A stretch of 64,000 nt of DNA, taken from assembly GCA_963700045.1 (NCBI GenBank), contig CAVOWK010000002.1, positions 1 through 64,000 of the forward strand, written 5' to 3'. Positions 1 to 8,464 of this stretch are shown here, piece by piece. The notes beneath the pieces are model-generated. The model was not told where the DNA came from and did no database searches. It worked only from the letters and a program-made list of their open reading frames with translations. This DNA is from RPQJ01 sp963700045 (GTDB lineage: Bacteria; Pseudomonadota; Gammaproteobacteria; Steroidobacterales; Steroidobacteraceae). Made by a program: the position numbers and the translations under genes. Each line of letters opens with the position of its first letter. Position 1 is the stretch's first letter.

Positions 1-289
1 CCTGCTACCGGTCCAAGCAACGCCGTTGCTGAGGCAACACTCTGTAGAACTATCAACCACTTAGCGCACTGCAGCAGGTCTCGCAGCAGCGAACCAACTG
101 GGGCTGTTAGCTGGCGCGCACCCGATGCCGTCAACCTCGAAGGCCCGCTGATGGTCACCTGTACATCAAGGCTGGTTACCGATGCCACGGAACCCCCGGG
201 AGGCTGGCCGCCTACAGGCCCTCCTTCGTTACTGTAGATTCCTGCGCCTTGAAGATCGAGGTGCTCGAGTGGCACGTCCGCGATTACCT
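1..289. other. Window edge without a recognisable gene
   Basis: I see no convincing coding sequence between the window edge and the stop codon of the RND permease gene. Short open frames on both strands lack a recognisable motif. No tRNA, terminator with a T tract or insertion-sequence end is evident. It could contain the tail of a gene that begins outside the window. Confidence 0.4.
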
Positions 290-3200
290 TCAACCGCTGG
301 TGGCCAGGGTCAAGGTGCCGCGCTGCCGCTGCCATGGCGCCGGATAGGCCTCAAACCCCTCCGCAACTGCGAAACCCTTCAGTCGTGCCGCACGCTCTAC
401 CGGATGCTCGGCAGGTGCGAGATTGAGCAGCCAACGCGCCGCGCGATACAGGAAACGCAGCAACGTCAGGGTCAGCAAGCCTTCGACAAACGTCACGACG
501 AAAGCCACGAGCGGATTGCCCAACGCTGCGCGCGCCCTGAACTTGAGCTTCGCTCGCTCGCTCGCGATCTCTATGCTGTCGTAGAAGCTCGGGATCACCA
601 GCAACGTGAGCGCGGTCGAGGTAAGGACCCCACCGATGATGGCCACTGCCATCGGCCGATAGAATTCACCGCCTTCGCCCAGCCCGATCGCCACCGGCAC
701 CATGCCCGCGACGAGCGCGAACGTAGTCATCAGGATCGGGCGCAGTCGCATGCGGCCCGCGTGCATCAACGCCTCCTCGCGATCGACGCCCTGGGCCTCT
801 TCCCTGCGTGCGCAGTCGAGCAGCAGGATGGCGTTTTTTGCGACCAGCCCCATCAGCATGATGACGCCGATCAAGCTCATCAGGTTGAGCGTTCCACCAG
901 TCACGAGCAGCGCGAGCACCACGCCGATCAGCGACAGCGGCAGGGACAACATCACCGGCAAAGGCGCGGTAAAGGAGCCGAACTGCATGACCAGCACCAG
1001 GTACATGACGCCGATGCCGAGGACGAGCGCAGTGAGCATCTCGCTGAATATCTCAGCCTGGTCGCGCGAAGCGCCACCCAGGGACAGGCCGTAACCGTTC
1101 GGAAACTCGATGGCTTTCGCGATCTTCATGGCATCGGCGGTGACTTCGCCCGCAGCGCGCCCCTCCACGTTTGCGGAGACAGTAACCGTGCGCCTGCCAT
1201 CCAGATGCTGGATCTGCGCCGGCCCCTTGTCGAGCGTGACGGTTGCGATCTGCTCGAGCGGCACCATCATGTTGGTGCCGGCCACCGCGACGGGCAGGTG
1301 CTCGATATTGCTGGCCGTAACCCGATCTTCGGCGCGCAGGCGTACCGCGACGTCGCGCGATTCGCCCACCGGGTCTACCCAGTCGCCGACCTCCACTCCG
1401 GCGAACGCCACCCGCAGGGCCTGCGCGGCATCACTCATGGAGATCCCGAGCTGGTTGGCCAATCCGCGATCGAGCTCGATGCGGAGTTCGTCCTTGGGCT
1501 CCTGTTCGGAGAGGCCCACATCGACGGCCCCCGGGATGCCACGCATCTTCTCCATGTACGCGTTGGTGATCTCCATGAGACGGCGCGAATCCTCGCCGTA
1601 GAACTGGATCTGCACCGGCTTCTGCGCGCCGTTGTTCAGATCGTCGAGCACGACGTATTCGGCCCCGACCAGTTGCTTGAGCAGCACACGCAGTGCGGCC
1701 GCGACTTCGACGGCGGATCGGCTGCGGTCCCGGCTCTTGCCTATGTCCACGTAGATGCGGCCGCCGCCTGCGTTCACCCGGGTGTTGGTGGCCACGGTTT
1801 CAGGCATCGAGCGCGCGAGCTCCGCTGCCTTCTCGACCTTGCCGCGGGCGTATTCGAGACTGGCGCTCGATGGAGTCCGTACTTCGACCGCTATCATGCC
1901 GTAGTCCGACTTCGGCAGGAATTCGCTTCCGCCGATGGTGGCTTGCAACACGAGGGCCAATGCCAGGGTAAGCACTGCAATCCCGGTCATCCACTTGCGG
2001 TGATGCAGGGCCCAGGAAATGACCCTGCCGTAACGGTCTGCCTGATGATCGAACCAACGATTGAATTGCTGCAGATACTTCCCAAGGCCGCGGCGCTCGC
2101 TGTGAGCATAGCCGGGCGGATCGCCCCAATAGGCCGACAGCATCGGGTCGAGCGTGAAGGAAATAAGCAGGCTGACCAGCACCGAAGTCACGACGGTGAC
2201 GCCGAATGGCCGGAACCACTCGCCGGCGCTGCCGCCCATGAATGCCACCGGAACGAATACCGCCACGATGGAGAACGTCGTCGCGGTGACGGCGAGCCCG
2301 ATCTCCGCCGTGCCGTTGCGCGCGGCGGTGACGCGGTCCTCGCCGCGCTCCATGTGGCGGACGATGTTCTCACGCACCACGATCGCATCGTCGATGAGCA
2401 CGCCGATGGCCAGCGACAGTCCCAGCAGAGTCATGAAGTTCAGCGTGAAACCTGCGGCCCACACCGCAATGAATGCCGCAATGACCGAGGTCGGCAGCGA
2501 CAGGCTCGTAATCAGCGTCGAACGCCAGGAGTTCAGGAAGGCGTACACGACGAAAATCGTCAGCACGGCGCCGAAGATCAGCGCCTCGACGACGTTGCGC
2601 AGCGAGCTGGAGGCATCCTCGCCACCGTCCATGGTCACGTCGAGCTGGGTCCCCTCCGGCAGGGTCTTGTTGATCTGGGCCACTTCCTTGCGAACGAGCT
2701 CGGCCACGCTTACGGTGCTCGCCTCGCGCGAGCGGATCACGGACACGCCCACGTTTGGGTGGCCGTTGCGCAGGCTGATGGTCTCAGGCTCTGCAAAGCC
2801 GTCCTCAACGGTCGCCACCTGGCCCAGCCGAACGATTTCGTTGCCAGCGCGCCTGACCACGACGTCGTTGAATTCGGCCGGTGATTCGATGCGTCCGACC
2901 AGCCGGATGTTCTGCTCGTCGAGGACTCCCTTGACGCGACCCACCGGCGCGGTGGTGTTCTGCGCTCGCAGCGCATTGACCACGTCGCTCACCGAAACGT
3001 TGAACTCACGCAGCTTGTCCGCGTGCAACAGCACCGACAGCTCGCGCCTCAACGAACCTTCGACGTTGACCACGGCGACACCGTCAAGCCCCCGCAGTCG
3101 GTCCGCTAGCACGTCCTCCGCGAGGCGCGAGATCTCGGCGTGAGTCTGCCGTTCCGACGACAGCGCCAGCTGCATTATCGGCTGCGCCGACGGATCGATG

Positions 3201-3589
3201 CGGTAGAGCACCGGCTCGCGCATCTCGATCGGCAACTTGTAGCGCACCGAAGCGATGGCGTTGCGGATCTCGTCGGCTGCCTCCGTCATTTCCTTCTTGA
3301 AGTCAAAGATGATGACGATGCGGGCGTTGCCTTCCGAGGACGTCGAGCGGATCTCGTAGACCTGCGGAATGCTCTGCAGCGCCTTCTCGACGCGGTTGAC
3401 GATCTCCCGCTCCACGGTTTCCGGCGATGCGCCCGGATAAGGAAAATTGACCACCATCACCGGCTGATCGACGTCAGGAATCTGGTTGACACGCAGATTC
3501 TTCAGCGCCAGCAACCCGAGACACATGAGCACGATTACGATCGCAACCGTGGTCACTGGCTGCTTGATGCTGAAATCGGACAGGAACAT
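290..3589 (-). CDS. RND efflux permease, HAE-1 type
   Basis: Inner-membrane proton/drug antiporter of the RND superfamily, 1099 residues, slightly longer than the family's usual 1020-1060. It opens with a short cytoplasmic stretch (MFLSDFSIKQP) and the first membrane helix. The porter-domain motif VNFPYPGASPETVE follows, and near residue 400 the TM4 segment GVLIDDAIVVRENIVR carries the paired acidic residues of proton relay. A second copy of the helix/porter layout begins near residue 535. The C-terminus has an extra amphipathic tail of about 60 residues. It lies 3 bp downstream of its adaptor gene, so the two are co-transcribed. No outer-membrane channel gene is visible. The exported substrate cannot be inferred. 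Confidence 0.93.
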   Translation of the reverse strand: MFLSDFSIKQPVTTVAIVIVLMCLGLLALKNLRVNQIPDVDQPVMVVNFPYPGASPETVEREIVNRVEKALQSIPQVYEIRSTSSEGNARIVIIFDFKKEMTEAADEIRNAIASVRYKLPIEMREPVLYRIDPSAQPIMQLALSSERQTHAEISRLAEDVLADRLRGLDGVAVVNVEGSLRRELSVLLHADKLREFNVSVSDVVNALRAQNTTAPVGRVKGVLDEQNIRLVGRIESPAEFNDVVVRRAGNEIVRLGQVATVEDGFAEPETISLRNGHPNVGVSVIRSREASTVSVAELVRKEVAQINKTLPEGTQLDVTMDGGEDASSSLRNVVEALIFGAVLTIFVVYAFLNSWRSTLITSLSLPTSVIAAFIAVWAAGFTLNFMTLLGLSLAIGVLIDDAIVVRENIVRHMERGEDRVTAARNGTAEIGLAVTATTFSIVAVFVPVAFMGGSAGEWFRPFGVTVVTSVLVSLLISFTLDPMLSAYWGDPPGYAHSERRGLGKYLQQFNRWFDHQADRYGRVISWALHHRKWMTGIAVLTLALALVLQATIGGSEFLPKSDYGMIAVEVRTPSSASLEYARGKVEKAAELARSMPETVATNTRVNAGGGRIYVDIGKSRDRSRSAVEVAAALRVLLKQLVGAEYVVLDDLNNGAQKPVQIQFYGEDSRRLMEITNAYMEKMRGIPGAVDVGLSEQEPKDELRIELDRGLANQLGISMSDAAQALRVAFAGVEVGDWVDPVGESRDVAVRLRAEDRVTASNIEHLPVAVAGTNMMVPLEQIATVTLDKGPAQIQHLDGRRTVTVSANVEGRAAGEVTADAMKIAKAIEFPNGYGLSLGGASRDQAEIFSEMLTALVLGIGVMYLVLVMQFGSFTAPLPVMLSLPLSLIGVVLALLVTGGTLNLMSLIGVIMLMGLVAKNAILLLDCARREEAQGVDREEALMHAGRMRLRPILMTTFALVAGMVPVAIGLGEGGEFYRPMAVAIIGGVLTSTALTLLVIPSFYDSIEIASERAKLKFRARAALGNPLVAFVVTFVEGLLTLTLLRFLYRAARWLLNLAPAEHPVERAARLKGFAVAEGFEAYPAPWQRQRGTLTLATSG

Positions 3590-3592
3590 GAT

Positions 3593-4741
3593 CTATCGCT
3601 CCGCAGTCACGGTCGCGTTCTCCGGGCTGCCGGCGAGCCGTGCGGGTTGTCCGTCTTTCAGGCTCGAGCCCGGATAGCGCAGCACGCTGTCACCTGCAGC
3701 GAGACCGGCGTTGACGACGTACTGTCCTGTGCGTGCATCGCGGACGCCGAGATCGAGCTTCACCTTCTGCACGGTGCCGTTCTTGACGCGCCATGCGAAG
3801 GCGCTGTCGCCCTCACGCACCACGGATGCCGCAGGAACGGTAAGCGTCTTTGCGCTGCGCGTCTCGACGCGCCCCTCGGCATATAACCCGGTCACGCCGG
3901 GCTGCTGTTTCGGATCGTCGAAACGCACCAGAACCTCGACCTGGCGGGTCGCGGCGTTCGCGGCCGGATTCACGCGCGTCACCGTGCCGGCAACGTCGGT
4001 ATCGGCAAAGCCTTGAATGCGGAAGCTGACGCGTTGACCCGCGGCCACCTGCCCGATGCTGTCGGCCGATACTCGGCCTTCGAAGCGCAGGCTGGTCGGA
4101 TCGATGATCTGCATGAGTTCCTTGCCGACCGACGCCGTGTCACCGGCGGAAACCTTCCGCTCGCTGACAATTCCGTCGAACGGTGCACGTACTTCGGTAC
4201 GCTCCAGTTGCTGGCGCGCGGTGACCTCGCGTGTGCGCGCCGCCGCTCGCTCGCTTTGCGCGTTGTTGCGCTGAGTCTCGGCGTCCTCGAGCTGCTGTAT
4301 CGCGACCATGCCTGTCTCGCGCAACTTGATCATGCGCTGGTATTGACGCTCCGCCTGTTCGAAAGCCTGCGAGGCCGCGCGCGCTGAAGCCTCTGCGGCC
4401 GTCAGGCTGTCGCGGATGGCGTTCGGGTCGAGACGCACGAGCAGATCCCCGCGGCGGACCGAATCGCCGTTCTCCTTGAGGACTGACAGGACTACCGCAG
4501 ACACTTCGGCACGCAGGTCGGCGCGACGCTCCGCTTCGACGGACCCAGTGATAGAAGGCCCGGACGCGAGCGCACTGTTGCTCACCGTAACCAGGTCTTC
4601 GGGAGAAACCAGCAGGGCAACCGCCTCCGCCTCCTCGGGCGTGTCGTCGGTTCCTTTGCTGCAGGCGCCGAGACTCAGCAGGGAATAGGCGATGACAACA
4701 GCTGCACCGGCACGGCAGGCATCTTTGAATTGTGTCGACAA
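3593..4741 (-). CDS. RND efflux periplasmic adaptor lipoprotein
   Basis: Membrane-fusion protein, 382 residues, bridging the adjacent RND permease to an outer-membrane channel. The N-terminus is a lipoprotein signal ending in LSLGAC, with Cys27 as lipidation site. A barrel-sandwich half (VLKENGDSVRRGDLLVRLDP), a coiled-coil hairpin rich in Ala, Gln and Glu (about 110-180), the second lipoyl half (GIVSERKVSAGDTASVGKEL) and a beta-barrel domain follow. I use the TTG start at 4741 because no ATG or GTG precedes the signal peptide in frame and a GAGGAA ribosome site lies about 7 bases upstream. The gene starts a two-gene operon with the permease. Confidence 0.9.
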   Translation of the reverse strand: MSTQFKDACRAGAAVVIAYSLLSLGACSKGTDDTPEEAEAVALLVSPEDLVTVSNSALASGPSITGSVEAERRADLRAEVSAVVLSVLKENGDSVRRGDLLVRLDPNAIRDSLTAAEASARAASQAFEQAERQYQRMIKLRETGMVAIQQLEDAETQRNNAQSERAAARTREVTARQQLERTEVRAPFDGIVSERKVSAGDTASVGKELMQIIDPTSLRFEGRVSADSIGQVAAGQRVSFRIQGFADTDVAGTVTRVNPAANAATRQVEVLVRFDDPKQQPGVTGLYAEGRVETRSAKTLTVPAASVVREGDSAFAWRVKNGTVQKVKLDLGVRDARTGQYVVNAGLAAGDSVLRYPGSSLKDGQPARLAGSPENATVTAER

Positions 4742-5289
4742 TCAGTATTCCTCAGCCAGATCCGATTTTTTTGACTCACCGGACGACCACAAGGTTGCAC
4801 GACGCGTCAGCCCATGCCCGGAGAGTCCGAGACGGGGTGTCCGTGAAGGGCTGCCGGCACACGTACCGACGGCCGGAGATGGGGTCGGCAGTCTAGGCAT
4901 CCGTTGATTCGATTGACATATCTTTGCGACAGCCCGTGCGTTGGCCGGGTCGGCTCGGCCCATGCCGCGATGGAACCGCTGAGGCGCCGCGCACTCGCCC
5001 GCCGTGCATCCAGACGGCCGCGAGGGGAGCATTCCGGCGGGCAACTCGACTTGACCAGCAACGCGGCCTGGGTCGGTGCCGGTGAGCTGCGCACCTTGGT
5101 TGCACAAACAGAAACTCGGCCAGCCGCTGCTCTGCGGTCATATGCTTGGCGTCTTCATGAAGGCTGCGACGCGCGGCCTCGGCCGGTCGAGATTCCATAG
5201 AGTCATGTGAAACCGGCGAACCGATGGTGGCAAGAACCGGTCGTGCCGAGCGTGCGGTAGACCCGACGGAGTCCTCAGTGGCCGCAAAG
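4742..5289. other. 550-bp gap between nuo/tRNA-fMet and the RND operon
   Basis: No gene can be supported here. Small open frames exist on both strands (for example 4893-5198 minus, containing MTAEQRLAE) but have no known domain and overlap each other in several frames. The RND adaptor's ribosome site is at the left edge and the tRNA-fMet terminator at the right edge. In related genomes rimP and nusA follow this tRNA; neither is recognisable here, so this is a likely rearrangement junction. Confidence 0.5.
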
Positions 5290-5318
5290 CAAAACGGCCC
5301 CAGAGGGGCCGTTCGCTT
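5290..5318 (-). terminator. Rho-independent terminator after tRNA-fMet
   Basis: On the minus strand AACGGCCCC, a 4-nt loop TCTG and GGGGCCGTT form a 9-bp stem followed by TTGCTTT. It starts about 9 nt beyond the CCA end of the tRNA, so it should end the tRNA transcript, and any read-through from nuoN. Confidence 0.85.
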
Positions 5319-5326
5319 CGATTCGA

Positions 5327-5403
5327 TGGTAGCGGGGGCAGGATTTGAACCTGCGACCTTCGGGTTATGAGCCCGACGAGCTGCCAGACTGCTCCACCCC
5401 GCA
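5327..5403 (-). tRNA. tRNA-fMet (initiator, anticodon CAU)
   Basis: A 77-nt cloverleaf with an encoded CCA end. The anticodon loop is CTCATAA, flanked by the three consecutive G-C pairs (GGG/CCC) that mark initiator tRNAs. The 5' base T1 faces T72 and does not pair, a second initiator hallmark. The T arm reads GGTTCAAATCC. It has its own promoter and terminator and lies about 80 bp after nuoN. Confidence 0.95.
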
Positions 5404-5410
5404 ATCGAGC

Positions 5411-5443
5411 CGCCTATTATACATAGGCGAGCATCCTTATCAA
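5411..5443 (-). promoter_or_regulatory. Sigma-70 promoter of tRNA-fMet with overlapping palindrome
   Basis: On the minus strand TTGATA (5443-5438) and a perfect TATAAT (5421-5416) are separated by 16 nt, placing transcription start about 6 nt before the mature tRNA end. A perfect 7-bp inverted repeat, CGCCTAT and ATAGGCG with a 5-nt centre (5411-5429), straddles the -10 box. It could bind a regulator or form a hairpin at the end of the nuo message. Confidence 0.85.
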
Positions 5444-5483
5444 ATCATTCGGGCGGCGACCGTTGCGCGCCCGTCGACGCCAA

Positions 5484-6935
5484 CTACGGGATGACCCGGG
5501 CACAGAGCGCAAGCAACAGGCCCGGGTACAACCCGAGCGCCAGCACCGCGAGTCCGTTCAGGCTGAGCACGAAGCGCATCGCCCCGCCGCCGCCCTGCAG
5601 CGCCGCCTTGTCCGTCGGCTCGTCGAAGTACATCAGCTTCACGACGCGCAGGTAGTAGTAAGCGCCGACCACCGAAAGCGCGACGGCGACGATCGCGAGC
5701 CACAGGCTGCCAATGTCCAACACGGCCTGGATCACGGCCAGCTTGGCCCAGAAGCCGACGAACGGCGGCACGCCCGCCATGCTGAACATCAGCATCAGCA
5801 TGACCGCGGCGAACCACGGGCTGCGCGCGTTGAGACCCTTGAAGTCCTCGAGGCTGTCGGCTTCGAAGCCCTTGCGCGAGAGCAGGATGATCATGCCGAA
5901 GCCGCCGACCGACATGATCACGTAGGTGATCGTGTAGTACAGCGCAGCAGAATAGCCCTGGCTGGTGCCGGCCAGGATGCCGAGCAGGATGAAGCCGACG
6001 TGGGAGATCGTCGAATACGCCAGCATGCGCTTGATGTTGGTCTGCGCGATCGCGACGACGTTGCCGACGATGATCGACAGCACCGCGACCATCGTGATCA
6101 TGTCCTGCCAGCCCGTCGCGTGCACGGCACCCAGGCCCTCGGCAAGCAGCCGGAACGCCAGCGCAAACGAGCCGAGCTTCGGTGCGGCCGCCAGGAACAG
6201 CGTCACCGGCGTGGGTGCGCCGTGATAGACGTCCGGCACCCAGGTATGGAACGGCACGGCGCCGAACTTGAAGGCGACGCCGACGACGATGAAGGCCAGG
6301 CCGAACAGCAGGCCGATCTGCCCTGCCGGCATCTGCAGCGCCGCATTGCTGATGACACCGAGTTCGAGCGAGCCGGTGACGCCGTAGATGATCGACATGC
6401 CGTAGAGCAGCGCGCCGGAGGCGATCGATCCCAGCACGAAGTACTTGATGGCCGATTCGGCGGCAATGCCGGAATCGCGGTTGAAAGCGACCAGCGCATA
6501 CAGCGACAACGCCAGCAGTTCCACGCCGAGGTAGAGCGTGACCAGGCTGTTGGCCGAGACCAGCACCATGATGCCGAGCAGCGCGAAGAGACCGAGCACG
6601 TAGTACTCGCCCTTCAGGATGCGCCGTACCTGCAGGTAGCTGTGCCCGTACAGGAACGCTACCGCGACGGCGCCGTAGGCCACGATCTTGAGCAGGCTCG
6701 ACAGCGGGTCGGCCACGTAGGTGCCGTGCCAGCCCACCGTGCGCTCGGAGAACCCGGTCACGGTCGTGAGCCACGATGCGCCGGCCAGCGTGAGCAGCGA
6801 CAGCACGAACGTGACCCAGCGCGTCCGCTCCGTCAGGAACAGGTCGACGAGCAGCACGACGCAGGTGGCCGCGAGCACGAACATCTCGGGCGCCGCGAGG
6901 ACGAGGTCCAGCCTTGTGATGGATGCAGGGTTCAT
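5484..6935 (-). CDS. nuoN: NADH-quinone oxidoreductase subunit N
   Basis: Antiporter-like membrane subunit of complex I (483 residues, about 14 helices), one of three proton-pumping modules in the inner membrane. The conserved core includes GVELLALSLYALVAFNRD, FGAVPFHTWVPDVYHGAPTPV and the Lys-containing loop of the antiporter fold. I start at the ATG at 6935 (MNPASITRLDL) rather than at an in-frame start 81 bp upstream inside nuoM, because the upstream extension is Arg/Asp-rich and not membrane-like. It begins 2 bp after the nuoM stop codon and is the last gene of the operon. Confidence 0.96.
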   Translation of the reverse strand: MNPASITRLDLVLAAPEMFVLAATCVVLLVDLFLTERTRWVTFVLSLLTLAGASWLTTVTGFSERTVGWHGTYVADPLSSLLKIVAYGAVAVAFLYGHSYLQVRRILKGEYYVLGLFALLGIMVLVSANSLVTLYLGVELLALSLYALVAFNRDSGIAAESAIKYFVLGSIASGALLYGMSIIYGVTGSLELGVISNAALQMPAGQIGLLFGLAFIVVGVAFKFGAVPFHTWVPDVYHGAPTPVTLFLAAAPKLGSFALAFRLLAEGLGAVHATGWQDMITMVAVLSIIVGNVVAIAQTNIKRMLAYSTISHVGFILLGILAGTSQGYSAALYYTITYVIMSVGGFGMIILLSRKGFEADSLEDFKGLNARSPWFAAVMLMLMFSMAGVPPFVGFWAKLAVIQAVLDIGSLWLAIVAVALSVVGAYYYLRVVKLMYFDEPTDKAALQGGGGAMRFVLSLNGLAVLALGLYPGLLLALCARVIP

Positions 6936-6937
6936 GA

Positions 6938-8452
6938 TCAGAGCTTCGTCATCATCATCTGCTGCACCAGTTGCTCGACGGTCGGGCGCATGACGTCGAG
7001 CAGCGGCGCCGGCCACAGGCCCAACGCGAGCACGGCGACGGCGAGCACGCCCAGGACGAGGGATTCACGGCCGTTCAGGTCCTGCAACTGGGCGACGCGG
7101 TCGTTGCCGACCGGCCCGAACACGACGCGCTTGACGAGCCACAGCGTATAGGCCGCGCCGAGGATCAGCGTGACGGCCGCGAGGAACGCGTACCAGAAGT
7201 TCGCCTTGAAGGCCGCAAGGATCACCAGGAACTCGCCGACGAACCCGGACGTGCCAGGCAGTCCCGCGTTGGCCATGGCGAACAGCACCATGAACGCGCC
7301 GAAGACCGGCATCGTGTTGATCACGCCGCCGTAGTCCGCGATCTGGCGGCTGTGCATACGGTCGTACAGCACGCCGATGCAGAGGAACAGCGCGCCGGAA
7401 ACCAGTCCGTGCGAAATCATCTGCACCATCGCGCCATCCAGGCCCATGGCCGCGCCCTGCACCTGGCCGGTGGCACGGACGATCTCGAAGGCGATGAAGG
7501 CGCCCAGCGTGACGAAACCCATGTGCGCGATCGACGAGTACGCGATCAGCTTCTTCATGTCCTGCTGCACGAGTGCGACGAAGCCGATGTAGACCACGGC
7601 CGTGAGCGACAGCGTGATGATCAGCCAGTCGAGTTCCCGCGCGGCGTCCGGCGTCATCGGCAGACTGAAGCGCAGGAAACCGTAGCCGCCCATCTTCAGC
7701 ATGATCGCGGCCAGGATCACCGAACCGCCGGTGGGCGCCTCGACGTGCGCGTCGGGCAACCACGTGTGCACCGGCCACATCGGCACCTTGACCGCGAAGG
7801 CCACGAGGAACGCGCTGAAGATCAGTACCTGCTCGCGCATCGAGAGCGGGAGCGCCTGCAGGTCGGCGATCGAATAGCTGCCGCCCTTCAGGTACATGTA
7901 GATCAGCGCCACCAGCATGAGCACCGAGCCCAGGAAGGTGTAGAGGAAGAACTTGACCGTGGCGTAGACGCGCCGCGGACCGCCCCAGACGCCGATGATC
8001 ACGAACATCGGAATCAGCATGGCTTCCCAGAGCACGTAGAACAGCATCGCATCGAGCGCCGCGAACACGCCGATCATCAGGCCTTCGAGGATCAGGAAGG
8101 CGGCGAAGTACTGCGCCGGGCGTTTCTCGATGACGGACCAGCCGGCAATGACGACCAGCGGCGTGATGAAGGTGGTCAGCACGATCAGCGGCATCGAGAT
8201 GCCGTCCACGCCGAGCGTGTACCAGGCGTTGAAGGCCCCGATCCATGGCTGTTGCTCGAAGAACTGCATCGAGGCGGTCGAGGGATCGAACTCGCGCCAG
8301 AGCAGGACGCTGATCGCGAACGTGGCGAGGCTGGCAGCGAGCGCGAGCCAGCGGCCGACTGCGGCACTGCGCTCGCCGACGAGGAGCAGCAGCACCCCGG
8401 CAGCAATGGGCAGCCAGACGAGAACGCTCAGGATAGGCCAGTCGAGTTGCAT
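6938..8452 (-). CDS. nuoM: NADH-quinone oxidoreductase subunit M
   Basis: Second antiporter-like proton channel of complex I, 504 residues with about 14 transmembrane helices. Family motifs seen include YVLWEAMLIPMFVIIGVWGG, the TM7 segment VKVPMWPVHTWLPDAHVEAP with the discontinuous-helix Pro and a conserved Lys, and IAYSSIAHMGFVTLG. Length matches the family. It follows nuoL by 12 bp and its stop is 2 bp before nuoN, so the three antiporter genes are translated together. Confidence 0.97.
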   Translation of the reverse strand: MQLDWPILSVLVWLPIAAGVLLLLVGERSAAVGRWLALAASLATFAISVLLWREFDPSTASMQFFEQQPWIGAFNAWYTLGVDGISMPLIVLTTFITPLVVIAGWSVIEKRPAQYFAAFLILEGLMIGVFAALDAMLFYVLWEAMLIPMFVIIGVWGGPRRVYATVKFFLYTFLGSVLMLVALIYMYLKGGSYSIADLQALPLSMREQVLIFSAFLVAFAVKVPMWPVHTWLPDAHVEAPTGGSVILAAIMLKMGGYGFLRFSLPMTPDAARELDWLIITLSLTAVVYIGFVALVQQDMKKLIAYSSIAHMGFVTLGAFIAFEIVRATGQVQGAAMGLDGAMVQMISHGLVSGALFLCIGVLYDRMHSRQIADYGGVINTMPVFGAFMVLFAMANAGLPGTSGFVGEFLVILAAFKANFWYAFLAAVTLILGAAYTLWLVKRVVFGPVGNDRVAQLQDLNGRESLVLGVLAVAVLALGLWPAPLLDVMRPTVEQLVQQMMMTKL

Positions 8453-8464
8453 GATTCTTGGTGC

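Noticed and set aside
182..2884. 900-codon plus-strand open frame opposite the RND permease
   Set aside because: Composition is Arg/His/Gln/Asp-rich with no domain, and the opposite strand encodes a clear RND transporter. Such antisense frames are common in GC-rich DNA.
4893..5198. 101-codon minus-strand frame containing MTAEQRLAE
   Set aside because: The short start is suggestive, but the rest is Arg/Pro/His-rich, overlaps other frames, and matches no family I know. Not strong enough to call a gene.
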